A DNA stretch of 64,000 nucleotides, taken from contig BGZK01001021.1 in NCBI GenBank assembly GCA_005406025.1, positions 124,001 to 188,000 on the forward strand, read 5' to 3'. Position numbers and translations under genes: made by a program. The notes beneath the pieces are model-generated. The model made no database searches and was not told where the DNA came from. It worked only from the letters and a program-made list of their open reading frames with translations. Below, piece after piece: positions 1-11,689 of the stretch (its first letter is position 1; each line of letters opens with the position of its first letter). This stretch comes from Eumeta japonica (taxonomy: Eukaryota; Arthropoda; Insecta; Lepidoptera; Psychidae).

Positions 1-443
1 CGAAGTGAACGATTGATGGATAGTTTACATGCTGTCCATTTTGCTATAACTCGCTACTGGCCCGTAGCCCGTAAACTTTTACACTGTTTAACCGTTCGTC
101 GAGAAAATCGGTATATTAGATATTTCAATATTCTTATAATACGCTCTTTGTTTTTTTAACTTTAACGTACGTGTCGATGACGGGCATTCGACTTTGAAAT
201 ATAAAGAAATTCATTCTGTTTCCACCTAGATGTACAAACTTTACATACACTCCAATTGTTCGAAAGGGTTGAACAACATCTGAACAACTGAAAGGGCCAA
301 CAAGTAGTTTTATACAATATTTACATAAGCTTTTTATATGAAAGGTATATAATAATATTGTATGCGTAATATGATTATATAGTACAAATATATTGATTGT
401 GACATATTTTACAAAATAACATTGATTTTTTTTATTGTCTTAG

Positions 444-549
444 ATGAAAACGGGCGTATAACTGAGGCTGATTTTGCTGAGTTACTTTTAGCATACGCTG
501 GCTATCCTGCCAAGAAGAAATCACGAATGTTGAAGCGTGTTAAGAAAGC
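444..549 (+). CDS. MICU1: MICU1 exon a (EF-hand connecting region)
   Basis: The acceptor TTGTCTTAG ends at 443 and the donor GTATGT starts at 550. The exon begins with the last two bases of an Asp codon and ends two bases into an Ala codon. It encodes [20 protein letters not shown] and a basic stretch, [13 protein letters not shown]. The reading frame stays open further in both directions, but that extension is intron. Confidence 0.88.
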
Positions 550-2185
550 GTATGTAAATTTTTCTATTTCAGCAAAGGAATTTAATATAATCTTAGACAT
601 AAGATTTCCGTATTTTCATTATAAAATTAAGAAAGAAAGCTTAAATGTAGGAAAGGCGTGTCTTGCCGGTTTTTTTTCTTGTTTTACAGAACAGGTGGTG
701 AATGGATGAATTTGCTAGTACTAGTGTAAAATTGCACCTTGGACACAAGTATATTATAATGAACTTCCCTAATTAATATACACATACAGTAAAAAGATTA
801 TATCCATCCATATATTTATTAGTAGGGACAGGGCAGTCAAATATACCAATATGGCACCACCCATCCTTCAGTGCTGATATGCTGAAATACTCCATTCAAA
901 TGCAATTTTTTAGTCGTTTTTGTAGTTTACTATTTCACATGACGTCAGATTTTTCAATATTCAAATAAGGGGTGGAAATGGATCACAGAGTATATCTTGT
1001 TATTTTTTTTTAGTTTTCTTCAAAACTTTATAGACATTGTCATCACAATGTCTATAAAGTAATTTATCCAATCTTGTGTCATCATAAATTACTCTTTCTT
1101 ACAAACTCAGGTGGTGCCGTTTAGCTGATTCAATGAAATCATATTCTGACTTTGTATTTATATAATAGTTGAAATAATTTGTAAGACAAAACTTGGGCTT
1201 GCATAAAACGATTAATGGATGTCTGTGGACTCTCTCGTATCATAGGCGAAGATCGTCGTACCATTTGGAAATCTGTGTTCTCTGTTTACCCTTTTGAGAA
1301 ATAGTTTATAGTACTAATAGTAAAGGAGTAATAACACTATAATAATAATAATAAATAAATGAAATTTGAAATACAATGTTTAGTTTCCGCGACCACGGCG
1401 TAGGCATCACGAAAGACGACTACCTGAAGTTCTTCCATCTGTTGAACAACATCAACGACGTGGACACCGCGCTGACCTTCTACCACATAGCGGGCGCCTC
1501 CATCGACCAGGCGACCCTGAGGCACGTGGCGCGCACCGTCGCGCACGTCGACCTGGATCCGCACGTCATTAATGTCGTCTTCACGATTTTCGACGAGAAC
1601 AGTGAGTCTTACTGAAATCTATGTTGTTTTTCTAAAAAAATTTATGTAATTGTCTAAATGGATCAGAAAAGCCTAAATAGTGGCACTCCATTTGCTTCTT
1701 ATAACAACTATGTATTTTATTGCAATACTTTTTGAAAAGTTACTCCACAATGTATATAAATTATCAACATAAAATCTTGATTAAATACGAATTACTCAGT
1801 AATTTTTAAGTTAAGTTAAACATTAACCTGCTTACTCCGTCCCTAGACGACAATGTCGAATTGTTGGTTTCAGACATATCGACATACATCCCTGGGATGT
1901 AATGATTAAACCTATTAAAATTTTACTCGCTATATTTTGTTTTCAAACTGTGTTCTTTTATTATCCTACCGATCGTCAAACTTTGGACTCCCACAAAGAA
2001 CATATATTTAAAAGGATCTATACTTGACAGTGGATGGACAGCTAAGTAATCGAGAGTTTGTGGCTGTGATGAAGAATCGTCTGCTCAGAGGCTTAGAGAA
2101 GCCCAAGGACACAGGCTTCGTGAAATTGGTTCATTCGATCATCAAATGCGCACGCGACACCAAACCGGCTTTGCTAGACTTTTAA
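444..2185 (+). CDS. MICU1: Calcium uptake protein 1, mitochondrial (MICU1), 3' half: three exons
   Basis: MICU1 is the EF-hand gatekeeper of the mitochondrial calcium uniporter in the intermembrane space. The chain joins 444-549, 1384-1601 and 2031-2185 (TAA stop), giving 158 residues after a split first codon; earlier exons lie before the window. The translation follows the C-terminal half of animal MICU1: [17 protein letters not shown], then [20 protein letters not shown], then the second EF-hand, then [11 protein letters not shown] and a short tail ending PALLDF. The EF-hand loop has D, N, D, Q, S and E at positions 1, 3, 5, 7, 9 and 12, so calcium-binding residues are intact. The phases work only if the first exon ends at the GTATGT donor at 550; the GTAAAT four bases later breaks the frame. 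MICU2 or MICU3 are less likely because the match to MICU1 around NINDVDTA is almost word for word. Family membership rests on remembered homologues. Confidence 0.93.
1195..1305 (+). mobile_element. Non-LTR retrotransposon 3' tail in a MICU1 intron
   Basis: Read on the + strand this stretch gives [20 protein letters not shown] and then [12 protein letters not shown] with a stop. It is the last part of a LINE ORF that recurs in this window at 22490-22940, 34345-34860, 55965-56170 and 60040-60700. It is a short dead 3' fragment. Confidence 0.6.
1384..1601 (+). CDS. MICU1: MICU1 exon b (core helical region and start of EF-hand 2)
   Basis: The acceptor TTTAG ends at 1383 and the donor GTGAGT begins at 1602. 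It encodes [20 protein letters not shown] followed by [20 protein letters not shown], the most conserved part of MICU1, and runs to FTIFDEN. It is clearly richer in G and C than its introns, as expected for a coding exon here. Confidence 0.92.
2031..2185 (+). CDS. MICU1: MICU1 terminal exon
   Basis: The acceptor CTTGACAG ends at 2030. Joined to the single base carried over from the previous exon it reads [10 protein letters not shown], completing the second EF-hand loop, then [11 protein letters not shown] and a divergent C-terminal tail that ends LLDF and TAA. The tail is shorter and less conserved than the rest, as is usual for MICU1. Confidence 0.92.
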
Positions 2186-2491
2186 TCGTTGAAAGACGTG
2201 TTAATGTATTTTTTTTCGTTTTGTGTGAAAACATGCAATCATTGGCTTCAATTGAAAGCAATTATGGCTAACACTGTATTCTCTAATTTATTGTCCAAAT
2301 ATGACATTAAGACTTCTTTCTTTATAGTCACAATTATTAGGGCCACAGTAGCCGTTTCAGATTCTCTGACATTGTGAAAAAAAATTTTTACTTAAGTTAA
2401 CGTTTGAACAAATTCTCAAGAAAATTGAAATTCGTATGAAAGAAGTCCTACGATGACCCTCATTTGTAGGGTACCATTTTTCAAAAATCAC

Positions 2492-2497
2492 AATAAA
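2492..2497 (+). terminator. Candidate poly(A) signal of MICU1
   Basis: An AATAAA hexamer lies about 310 bases after the stop codon of MICU1. A second one is at 2895-2900. Either could end the transcript; the first is closer but sits just before a transposon insertion. Confidence 0.4.
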
Positions 2498-2522
2498 TTT
2501 AGACGTGTCTATGTTATATATA

Positions 2523-2769
2523 CAGTGGACCTCCGGTAATCTGATAAACGTTTTGCAGGGCAGTGTCGGACTATTGAATTTGTCGGATTATAGAATTTGT
2601 CGGATTATAGAGAATTTCCTAAGACCCCCTATAGTCCGGATTTTTCTGAAAAAGAGTACCTTGTAATCCGACAAATTACGTTTAATCATGCATTAGTCAA
2701 CAGTGATAGGCATGTCGGATTACAAGGGGCGCCGGATTATACACGGGGCGGATGACCGGGAGTTCAATG
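2523..2769. mobile_element. Pogo/Tigger-like MITE, 247 bp, TA target duplication
   Basis: The element starts CAGTGGACCTCCGGTAATC and its right end, read inverted, starts CATTGAACTCCCGGTCATC, so the ends form a degenerate terminal inverted repeat. Both sides are flanked by TA. Subterminal copies of TCGGATTA occur on both strands. Start CAGT, TA insertion and lack of coding capacity fit non-autonomous pogo/Tigger elements. Confidence 0.65.
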
Positions 2770-3542
2770 TAGTTTCTTTCTAATGCAATGATTGCACATA
2801 ATACTGTTAACAAAAGAAATGTAAATGTATACTGATCTAATAGATTCGATGCATTGTCCTTAATTTCATTAAAAATTTTAAATCATCTTGTGTGAATAAA
2901 ACAAGCTATTTTCTTGTGACATTGCAAGGCACAATGTTAATTTCAAAATGAATAAAACAGGTCCTAACTATTCATTCTTTGAAATTCATTTGCATTTAAT
3001 ACAAAAAAAAAAAAATTAAAAATCGTAACCTTCATACTTATATTGAATTTAATAAATACTAAAAATAGAAAAATTGCTGTATGAGACATGCTCTCTTTTG
3101 TAGATAGTTATGAGACTAAATTAAACTTATTTGTAATAACTTATTGTGTATATACATTTTTTGCTCACTTTTATATAGCATACAAGTTAGATAAGAGAAG
3201 TAAAAATTAAACTATTTACTTATTTTATATATGATCTGATATATTTGTATTACAATAACCCCTTGAAATTTAATAATACATTCTATATATGCAAATACAT
3301 ACATAGATACAATATACATGTTTGTTAATATAATTTTTTCAAAGTTATTTATAATTACATGTGTAACTATTTTAAGATGATTATTTGCTTATTGGATAGT
3401 TTATGATCTTTAAATATGTTAAGTACCTTTATTGAACAAATTTAGTTTGTTAGATGTTAAGAAGCTTTTGTTATTTTTGTTATTATTTATATTTTATTAT
3501 CAATAAAACAATTCTCACTATTGATTTTTTTTTTCAGATTAT

Positions 3543-3620
3543 ATAAGGTCAGGGAAAAAGTTTTATCGTATTTTATATATAAATTCAAGATAATTCTTCA
3601 TCATATATGTGTGTGTAGGT
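3543..3620 (+). repeat. Single end of a mariner-type MITE
   Basis: The text AAGGTCAGGGAAAAAG followed by TTTTATCGTATTTTATA and AATTCAAGATA matches the terminal repeats of the MITE at 46715-46940. Only one end is visible here, so this is a solo or truncated copy. Confidence 0.45.
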
Positions 3621-3834
3621 GTACTGTACTTTTGCGTGTGTGTGTGCCATTTTGTTTAACAACTTGTTGTGGCTAGTGATATAATTCCACTGCTGTAGAA
3701 ATTTTGGGACTTGTGATCAATAATATGCGATAAGTAATTTTGACAGTCCTCTCTAGATGTTAACCTAACACTACCTAAAGAATTTAGAGTAGATCGAAAC
3801 AAGGTGAAAATCTGAGGGTGCAAAGTCAAGGCTA

Positions 3835-5100
3835 CGAGGGGCGGCTGATAAGTCCGCGGCCTAAGGCATTAAATGAAAGAAAAGTACGAGTATTTTATTT
3901 TTATTTTTCAATATAGTCTCCCTCAAGCGAAATACATTTTTCACATCTGGTGTATAACGCCTTCAAACCGCCCAAAAATATTCCTTTTTTTTTTTTAGTC
4001 AAAATGGCTTTCTACAGCCATCTTCATTTGATTGTCATCAACAAATCTACGACCACGTAATCCTTTTTTTAAATTGGAAAAAAGGAAATAGTCGCTGGGA
4101 GCTAGATCCGGACTGTAGGGTGGGTGGTCAATTTCCGAGAAGCCCGTGTCCTTCAGGGCCTGCCTCGAAACCCGCGCCGTGTAGACAGATGCATTGTCTT
4201 GTAAAAACAGCACTCCGCGCGATAACTTCCCACGTCGCTTCTGCACAACTGCCTCTCGTGCCTGAGCCAATAAATTCGCGTAATATTGGCCATTCATAGT
4301 AGTCCCCTTTGGCAAGTAATCAATTAGTAAAACACATTCACTATCCCAAAAAATTTTCGCCATAAGCTTCGATGCCGACTTTTGAACCTTGAATTTCTTC
4401 GGCGGCCTTTCTCCTTTTTTCGTCCATTGCATGGACTCCTGTTTAGATGCCGGATCGTATTGACAAACCCAGGTTTTATCCACGGTTACAATTCGGTCGC
4501 AAATTTCGTCTATATTATCCCCGACTAATTCCAAAAATCCTTACTTGTCTGAAGTCGCCGCTGCTTGTCAAACGGCGTTAGCATTTTGGTACCCAACGCG
4601 CACTGCTCATATAATAATTCTCCAACTCGTTCTTTACTAATCTGCAACTCTACAGCTATCTGCCATAATTTTATTCTTCGGTCGGCCAGTACTAATTTTT
4701 CGATTTTTCAAACATTTTTTCTCTACTTTACAAGACGCCCTGGGCGAGGATCATCTTCACAGCTCTCTCGTTCTTGTTGAAATAAGCGAGCCAATTTTTG
4801 ACCATCGTATACGAAGGCGCAGATTCCTGAAGAACTGATACCATGTCTTCAAAATTTCTTTGGGCGTTTTCCTTTCTTTACGAAGTACTTTATTACGGCG
4901 CGATGTTCAATATTACTGAGATTTGACGATTCGGCTGACATGATGACGTTTGTGCTTCGACAGATAATTTGTTAATGACTTTAATAACGAAAGGAAGCTA
5001 TATTTATACTAACAAGAAGTGTCGCAATTAGTGGTAATAGTTGTGAAATAATGAGTCATCGCTAAGTACCTTGGGCCGCAGACTTATCAGCCGCCCCTCG
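3835..5100 (-). mobile_element. Mariner (Tc1/mariner, DD34D) transposon, nearly full length
   Basis: This 1,266 bp element is flanked by TA on both sides. Its ends are about 33 bp inverted repeats beginning CGAGGGGCGGCTGATAAGTC, with two mismatches. It carries a transposase gene on the minus strand that is no longer intact. Size, TA duplication and catalytic triad spacing are typical of mariner. The good state of the inverted repeats compared with other elements here suggests a fairly recent arrival. Confidence 0.93.
3995..4941 (-). pseudogene. Mariner transposase pseudogene
   Basis: The enzyme is a cut-and-paste transposase. The catalytic part is open from 4534 down to 3995 (179 residues): VDKTW carries the first Asp, LFLQDNAS the second, and YSPDLAPSDYFLF the third, with 34 residues between the second and third (DD34D). 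The N-terminal helix-turn-helix part starts at ATG 4941 (MSAESSNLSN) but is broken: the frame shifts soon after KKGKRPK, and further stops or shifts lie between 4941 and 4534. The product cannot be full length. Confidence 0.85.
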
Positions 5101-5387
5101 TATATGGCGGTTGCATTAACACTGCCGAACCAAACTCCAATATTTGCGGAGTGGCTAAAGGGACGGGCATGACGAAATTCAAAAAAAATTTGGTTTCTAA
5201 TAAAATTGTGATTACCGTGATCAAGGACCTTGATTCCGTACGAGCCTAAAAAGATCTTAGACACTTCAAATAACACGATTTGGATTGATTATCATTACTC
5301 TATTAACTTGTCAACAGTATAGCTCTTATTATTATTTGTTAACTAAGGCAATTAAGAACTTATTCAGTATGAATATGAAAAATAGCT

Positions 5388-5640
5388 ATACCAACTAATT
5401 CATCTTAACAAATTCAATCAAAATATGATTATATATCAACAGGACAATTATTATAATAACTAATTCACTTTAATAAAGTGAACTAAGATTATGATCAGCA
5501 CCAACACAGAAATGATTATAGTAACTGATTCAGCTTTATAAATTCAACTTACATTTGAAGCAGATATTGTTTATTATAATTAAATTCATTTACTTGTATT
5601 GACTATGAAACTTGTTTAATGCTACTTGGTAACATTATAA
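5388..5640. repeat. Degenerate tandem repeat, about 64 bp unit, four copies
   Basis: Related blocks begin near 5388, 5453, 5517 and 5575, each with a core like TAACTAATTCACTTTAATAA followed by an AT-rich spacer. The spacing is 58-65 bp. It lies downstream, in minus-strand sense, of the gypsy integrase tail and may be part of that element's LTR. Confidence 0.5.
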
Positions 5641-5673
5641 TGACAACTAAGTTACTCTTGTTTGAATCCACTA

Positions 5674-5869
5674 AGGACCTTACCCACCATCTCTTAAACT
5701 GATATTTAACAAAAAATCGCTTAAAATTATATCTGCATTCTCTGTTCTTCTTTTATCAGTTGTTAGGGCTGAAAAACCGCTAAAAGGAAGACGGGGATCG
5801 CAAAACTAATTTTAACAAGTGTCTTTTTATTAAAAGTCAGGTTAACAAGAGATGGTGGTAGAGGTCTTA
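5674..5869. mobile_element. MITE with inverted ends CACCATCTCTTAA, copy 1
   Basis: The left end reads CCACCATCTCTTAAACTG and the right end, inverted, reads CCACCATCTCTTGTTAACCTG; the match extends outwards as AAGACCT/AAGGACC. A second, diverged copy is at 13176-13376. No coding sequence is present. The superfamily is not clear. Confidence 0.55.
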
Positions 5870-6354
5870 AGAAACATTTTCTTTCACTGACTAAGACCCT
5901 TATTAATAAATTGTACTCAACTCGGAGAATACGTATGAGTTCGCATATTAGGGAACGCCCTGAAGTTCACTTTTGATCACCTGAATTGATATGTACCACA
6001 TTCAAGAGTGAACTTAAGTAAATATTAATTAGGACAGCACCTCCAGTGCTAACACAAATGTGGTCTTAATGTTGAGTATGATTTATTAATACAGGCTTAA
6101 GAGGTTTTATTCACTTGGAAAATTAGTGTTGGCGTGACGCTACTCCACTCACAACCAGTCTCCACCGTGGTTACCACGGCCATGGTCTGTACTATGTTTT
6201 ATCTATCGACAATCATTGAAAGCCAAAGTTCATGTTAATGCTACGAGAAGAAATATAAAGTAAAACCAATTTATGGTCAAATTAACACAATTTATAAAAT
6301 TTTTGAAGTGAAACTTCTATATCGGCGTATGGGAGAAATTTTATAGCAATGTAA

Positions 6355-6440
6355 CGTTTTTCTGTTACGCGTCATCTTTATCTGTTACGCGCCATCTTTA
6401 TTTCTGGGTAACATTTTTCCGTTACGCGCCATATTTACTC
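6355..6440. repeat. Short direct repeats GTTACGCGCCAT in a probable LTR
   Basis: The motif CTGTTACGCGTCATCTTTA occurs, then CTGTTACGCGCCATCTTTA, then CCGTTACGCGCCATATTTA within 80 bp. Such repeats are common in U3 regions of LTRs. They lie just downstream of the gypsy integrase tail in its direction of transcription, which supports but does not prove an LTR here. Confidence 0.4.
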
Positions 6441-6552
6441 AATGTTATTAATGTCATCGTGGCATAAACATAATTGTTACTAAGGCCACCTGTCACATAT
6501 ACTTTCTGTCAACACCCTAGATCTATTTACAGTTTGTATATATTACATTTTC

Positions 6553-6766
6553 CTATTATCTAAGTTGAAACCTTTTCAACCGACATACATGAACTATATC
6601 TCACATTCTTTCATTGAGTGACTCGATTTTATATGTAGCGTTCGATAATTTTCCTACAATTCTATATGGCCCTTTATAACATCGCATTAATTGAAAAGTT
6701 TTACCTATCACCCTTCTAGGTACATATACCATTACCAAGTCTCCTACATGAAACTCTGAACATTTC
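6553..6766 (-). pseudogene. Ty3/gypsy-type integrase C-terminus (GPY/F module), remnant
   Basis: The minus strand reads FHVGDLVMVYVPRRVIGK, then CYKGPYRIVGKLSNATYKIE, a stop, then DIVHVCRLKRF. The order VGD-LV, GPY and DIVHV-RLK is that of the GPY/F module at the end of gypsy-class integrases. No protease, reverse transcriptase or RNase H was seen next to it, so this is the 3' scrap of a retrotransposon. At least one in-frame stop is present. Confidence 0.75.
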
Positions 6767-8661
6767 TATTTCTGAAACCCAGTAGTGACGTGAAAAATAA
6801 TATTTCAATTAAGTGATTGGCGAAAAAAATTTTATAAAGTTATTGGCAAAAAGAATAAAAGATATTTATTCTAATTCCAGTGAATTTCTAACAGAAGTAA
6901 GTAATTAAACCTTTTTTCTAATACATTCAATACCTGGGTGTGATTACGGTATTTATTTTTTTTAAGGTTATTTCAGGTTAATCTTAGTTTTTGATTGTAA
7001 ATATCAGTGAGTTAAGCCATTAATTACAAAAATATATAATAACGATAACAATAATAGTAATAATTCTATTATAATTAATGAAATGCTATAATCTTAGTAG
7101 CAGAAAGGTGAAATAATTGTATTATTTTTGTATCCATGTCTATGATAATAAAAGCCTTTTGCATAAACTTTATCTAATTTAGCTTTATTCAACCAATTTC
7201 TGTGAAGTTGTAAATAGTAAATCATTTTTCGAAAAATGATGTCATAAAGAAGTTTGTTTCACTTCTTACGTGTGTACACTAATACACACACACTTTTTTT
7301 AATATAAAATATTATCATATTTAAAAAATTTAATTTCATGTCAATAATTTGTTCCTAAAACTAAATCTAATTATTTGCTGTAACTGGCATATGTGATAAA
7401 TTTTAAATAAAATGAAACAAAAAATAAATTGCGAAAAGGTACTTATTTATTAATTTTTAAATAATGCAAAGCAACGTTACATTTTTTTAGCTAATGTTAA
7501 AATCATGATTAGAAAAAAATATATATGATCAAAAATTATTAAAAATCGAAAATTTCAAGATATCGAAAATGTTAATGAATTGTAGAAACTAACAATTTTC
7601 TGTGCTGTGTTTGGTTAGTTTTTTTTGGTTCTTTATAGGTATAAGTAACCAAACACGTACCATAAGTATGATAGGTATACACTCGGTCTTCAACATCAAC
7701 ACGGACCAACAATACCACAACTATTTCATTCAATGATGCAAGTACGTTGGACTTTTCGCATATAATGCGAATACTAAATGAAGAAACAAAGAAATCATGA
7801 ACGAAATAAATCGATGTAAACTCGAGCGACAAATAAGCAACTATTCATGTAACTATTGACTAAGGATCTGCGCTAGATTTGTTCTATGGGCTTTCCCTCC
7901 AGCTCCCGCGCCGCCCTAGAGATGAGGTGGGAAGGGTAGTTACTTATTTCAATTGATAAATTGATTATTCATCTCAACTAATATGAAAATTGTTTTAAAC
8001 AATCACTATGATTAGAATGTAACATTTAATTCATAATGAATCCAATAATGTTAAGTATTAAAGGTTATCATTTTATCTTTGTTGTTTTAAAAATGATAAG
8101 TATATTAGTTGATGTAATTAACAGGTATTAGGTAAATCAAATACGATAAGTTTATTAGTTTAATAATGAAAAAAAATTAAACTCAAATCAATTTACGCAA
8201 GAAGTAAATAATGATAGAAACACTGTATATCCTTGATAGAACTAATGTGGTACCCACATTGTTAACTAAATTATAAATGAACTTGTTACAACGAATCAGC
8301 TTTCGTTAATATACACAATTTCACAGTTGTTTTAGTAAATTCAACGTCAACTAAGAAAAAATCTCGGCCTTCGTTTTTAGAGTGTATAAGGGTTCCGTTT
8401 TTGACAATTTGGCTCGGAACCCTAGAAATAATCTCAATGTAGGTAAGTTTCTAGTTAGTCATCAAAAATGACTTTTTGTTACTAGTAACTGTATTATGCT
8501 ACAGAGCGGACGACCGCACCATCAACATCGAGGTCGCTCCGTAGAATTTCGAGGGCTGCTATTTATGTATCCTGAACTGGCCCCAAACAGAACAATATTT
8601 AAAAATTAATTACAACATTTAAAAATGGAACTCCTTGACTGTAGAATACAGTTTGCTCCAT

Positions 8662-9110
8662 ATAACTCAATCGTTTTACCATTGTGGCGTCATTTTGAAA
8701 ATTGCGTGTCTTTATCACTATGGATTTAAAACTCGTGAAAATTTTCGTGCGATGATCTATTACGATTTTCGGCGTGGGCTAATTCAAAAAAAATGTGCAT
8801 CGATTTAATCGCTGGCTATCTATGCCCACGGACGATTTTAAAGTAGGTCGCCCTGAATCGGTTGTTGTGCCACAAAATATCGATGGTGTGCCCGCACAGC
8901 ATTCTTGGATTATTACGATGTTGCATTATTAGTTCCCGAACTAATAATGCAAGGTCATCATATTACATATCGCGAGATAAAGGTGTCCCTGGACATAAGT
9001 ATGACGAGCACTCTTATGATATTACACGAAAATTTAACAATGTACTTTTGATCTCGAAAATGTGAGCAGCAATGTTTTCGAGCTTTACTAACTCGAAAAC
9101 ATTGCTCTAA
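8662..9110 (+). pseudogene. Mariner transposase remnant, N-terminal part
   Basis: The + strand reads a start near MDLKLVKIF, then MIYYDFRRGLIQKKCID, GRPESVVVPQNID and, after several breaks, THYREIKVSL-like sequence and SMTSTLMILHENL. This order is the helix-turn-helix half of Bmmar-like mariner transposases (MIYYDFRRGLSQ, GRP-SVV-P-NID, TYREI-ASLGISMTSI). The catalytic domain was not found. Two snap-back palindromes interrupt it at 8924-8955 and 9069-9106. Confidence 0.7.
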
Positions 9111-10529
9111 TTTCCGGGCTGGTCTGTAAGGTTAACTGTTGCCCAGATTTTCTTTTATGTACATAAAACAACCGAAAGAGAAACTGCACGAAGAAATGTA
9201 TTAACTTGTGAACAGGCAACGTGATGACAATTCATCAGCGACAAAGACGACAAGAAGCGTGCCTTTTTCCAAAATCGAGGTTTTAGGGTTCGATACTTAT
9301 TGATCACTCGCTTATGGCTACCCCATCAATAGATTCAAGTAAACCGCTGCCAACTTCGAAATTATGACCAATGAAAAGGAAACTCTTACGTACTGTATAA
9401 AACGAAACGACCCACTGTCGCATCCGACTGCGAAAATACAAAAAATATGGGAACGCATTAATTTATAGTATTAAATTAGTGTTACTTATAAGAAAACGCG
9501 GCTGGCATACGATTAATTTGTACAGTCTGTGACGATGATGTTTTTATTCGAGAACATGACGACATGGAAACGCTTCGCGACGCATATTCACGTAGTTTTG
9601 TTGTGTTCTGTTGTCAAATTTATACTCTTAGATGTAGTTTCGTTCTGTCTGCCTGTCCGTCGTAGACATGTCGTTCTTTTATTTAAAACATCTGTTGATG
9701 TAATATTTGGTACATAGTTTAAATATTGTATTGGTAACCAAAATACAGAGATCGGGATTGATTTATGTTCGACAAATGTTTACGGGACGCCTTCCGTTGT
9801 GGTAAAAAATTATATCGAACCACAACCGCACGACGAAAAAACCGCTTTCGAATGGGGTGTTAGTGAATGGATACCGCTTTAAAATGCAACATATCCAAAC
9901 ATTTTTCAATTTAAACCCTTCAGATAAAGCTTTTCAATGAGGTGGTCAACGACTCTGCCTTCCTCGTAAATTATCTCCATTTTTTTTTTATAACTTTTTG
10001 TATTTCTATGCCGGTTCATGAAGACCCGTTTACATGCGAGAGCAATGAGCACAGAATATCGATGCTTCATAGTGGGAAGTGTAGCAATATTCTTCCAAGA
10101 AGTAAGATTATTTTTGATTTGATATTGTGTTAGTGACTATATAGGTAGGCTTTTAATGGACATTGAATATTCTCTGAAAGATATAAAAGTTAAAAAGTTA
10201 ACCTTTTTTTTAGAACCGACACAAATAACTTTTATCGCGTGTTACTGTTTAGTTTAAAAAGAATTACCAACTTAATAGTAGGTGATACCTACATAAAAAA
10301 TTTTTTAACATAAATTTATTTTTGCGTTTTCGTTCCAACAATGTATTTTTTTAGATTTCTAATATTGTTTAATCTATCTTATTATTTAGTATTTCAAAAT
10401 AAATTAAGCTTCTTTTATTAATATTAATGCGAAAATTGAATATTTGTCGCGCAACTACACCAAAACTATTGAACATATCAAAATGAAACTTGATACGTAG
10501 GTAGAATATGTTCAGAAATAACATCCCAA

Positions 10530-11275
10530 TCTTAAAAAAATAGCCAAGAGCATGTCGGACCATGCTCCTATTATACTCGTAGCATTCCAAAGCCATTATT
10601 ACAAACAAATGTACTAGAGGTGAAAAACGTACGTAGTTACACTTTTTCCATATTTCTGGCACAGATATGCCATATGCACTTTAGTTGCCTATAATTAGAA
10701 ATATAAGTAAATATGTCGACTGTTGCTATTAAACTAGTGTAAATTAAAGTGTATCAGCAAAAGAGCGTATCTCCATGACACTTACATCTTTTTATTGAGA
10801 AGTGCAGTTTTTCGGCAGTAACTCAAAAGCAGTATATTATTTAAATAATTTACTTTGAAAGTATTTATTAAGCGTTACCTTCGTTATTTTTTTCATGTTT
10901 CTTGGACATATAGTTTAAAAGGGGTACAATGTATGCTACTTTCGGAGCAATTATTTCCGAAATTATTCACGTAATCAGTTTAAAGGTTTTTAAAAGAACT
11001 TTCGAAATATGTGCCACACATTGATGTTTGCTGAAAAAAAAGCTTTTTTCAGTTTCTACTACATGTTTGCAGTGCCCCATAGAAATATTTATTTTTGTTT
11101 TTATATTTATTTAACTATCAAATTGAGTAGCTTATACAAGACACGTACACTGTAAATTTTATCAATATATGTCTTGTAGTTTTTGAATAAAATATCTGTG
11201 ACATACGGACAGACAGATGGATATAATTATGGATTCCATTTTTGCCATTTTGGCTCGGAATCCTACAAAGTGATT
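10530..11275. repeat. Dispersed lepidopteran-type repeat, copy A
   Basis: About 740 bp match 20570-21617 over long stretches, for example AGCAAAAGAGCGTAT, CAGTAACTCAAAA and AGAAATATTTATTTTTGTT. The right end carries TTTGCCATTTTGGCTCGGAA followed by TCCTAC, a motif also seen at 8385-8430. It has no coding potential. Copy B contains an extra 289 bp element that copy A lacks. Confidence 0.7.
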
Positions 11276-11337
11276 TTACCAACCATTTCTGTTGCCTTTG
11301 TCTAAATGGGAACCGTGACTGGTAGCGGATACATTAA

Positions 11338-11512
11338 TCGGAATTAAATAGAAGATATGAAGCAGAATTTAAAGTCGGAAGAGGATCAGAATCGATAGCG
11401 GGATCGGGATTAAAATTGAGAACGGGTACAAAGTCGAAATCAAGTGCAGGACTCGGAATCAGAATTAGGAACGTGACCGAGATTGAAATCAGAAGGAGTA
11501 CCGAAATTTGGG
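11338..11512. repeat. Degenerate hexamer-like repeat (GGGATCGAGATT type)
   Basis: The stretch is built of imperfect 6-base steps such as GATCAGAATCGATAGCGGGA and TCGGGATTAAAATTGAGAAC. Similar tracts occur at 12640-12680, 21825-22010 and, inverted, at 52370-52560. Open reading frames through them encode runs like DPDPAIDSDPLP, which are artefacts of the period. Confidence 0.5.
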
Positions 11513-11689
11513 TGCGATAGAGCCACTCTATGGACAACTTGGCTGGCAACTCAAACGTAAGTGGACCGATTCGACCGGTGCAACACCACACTTACAGAAT
11601 ACGGGCAAACTAACATCCTCAAGAAGAAATAGATGGAAAAATTTTTCCGACAAATTATGCAAATAGATTGGAAATTTTGTGGATATAGT

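Noticed and set aside
422..709. A 95-codon frame covering the first MICU1 exon
   Set aside because: Only 444-549 is exon by homology and splice phase; the rest is intron that happens to stay open.
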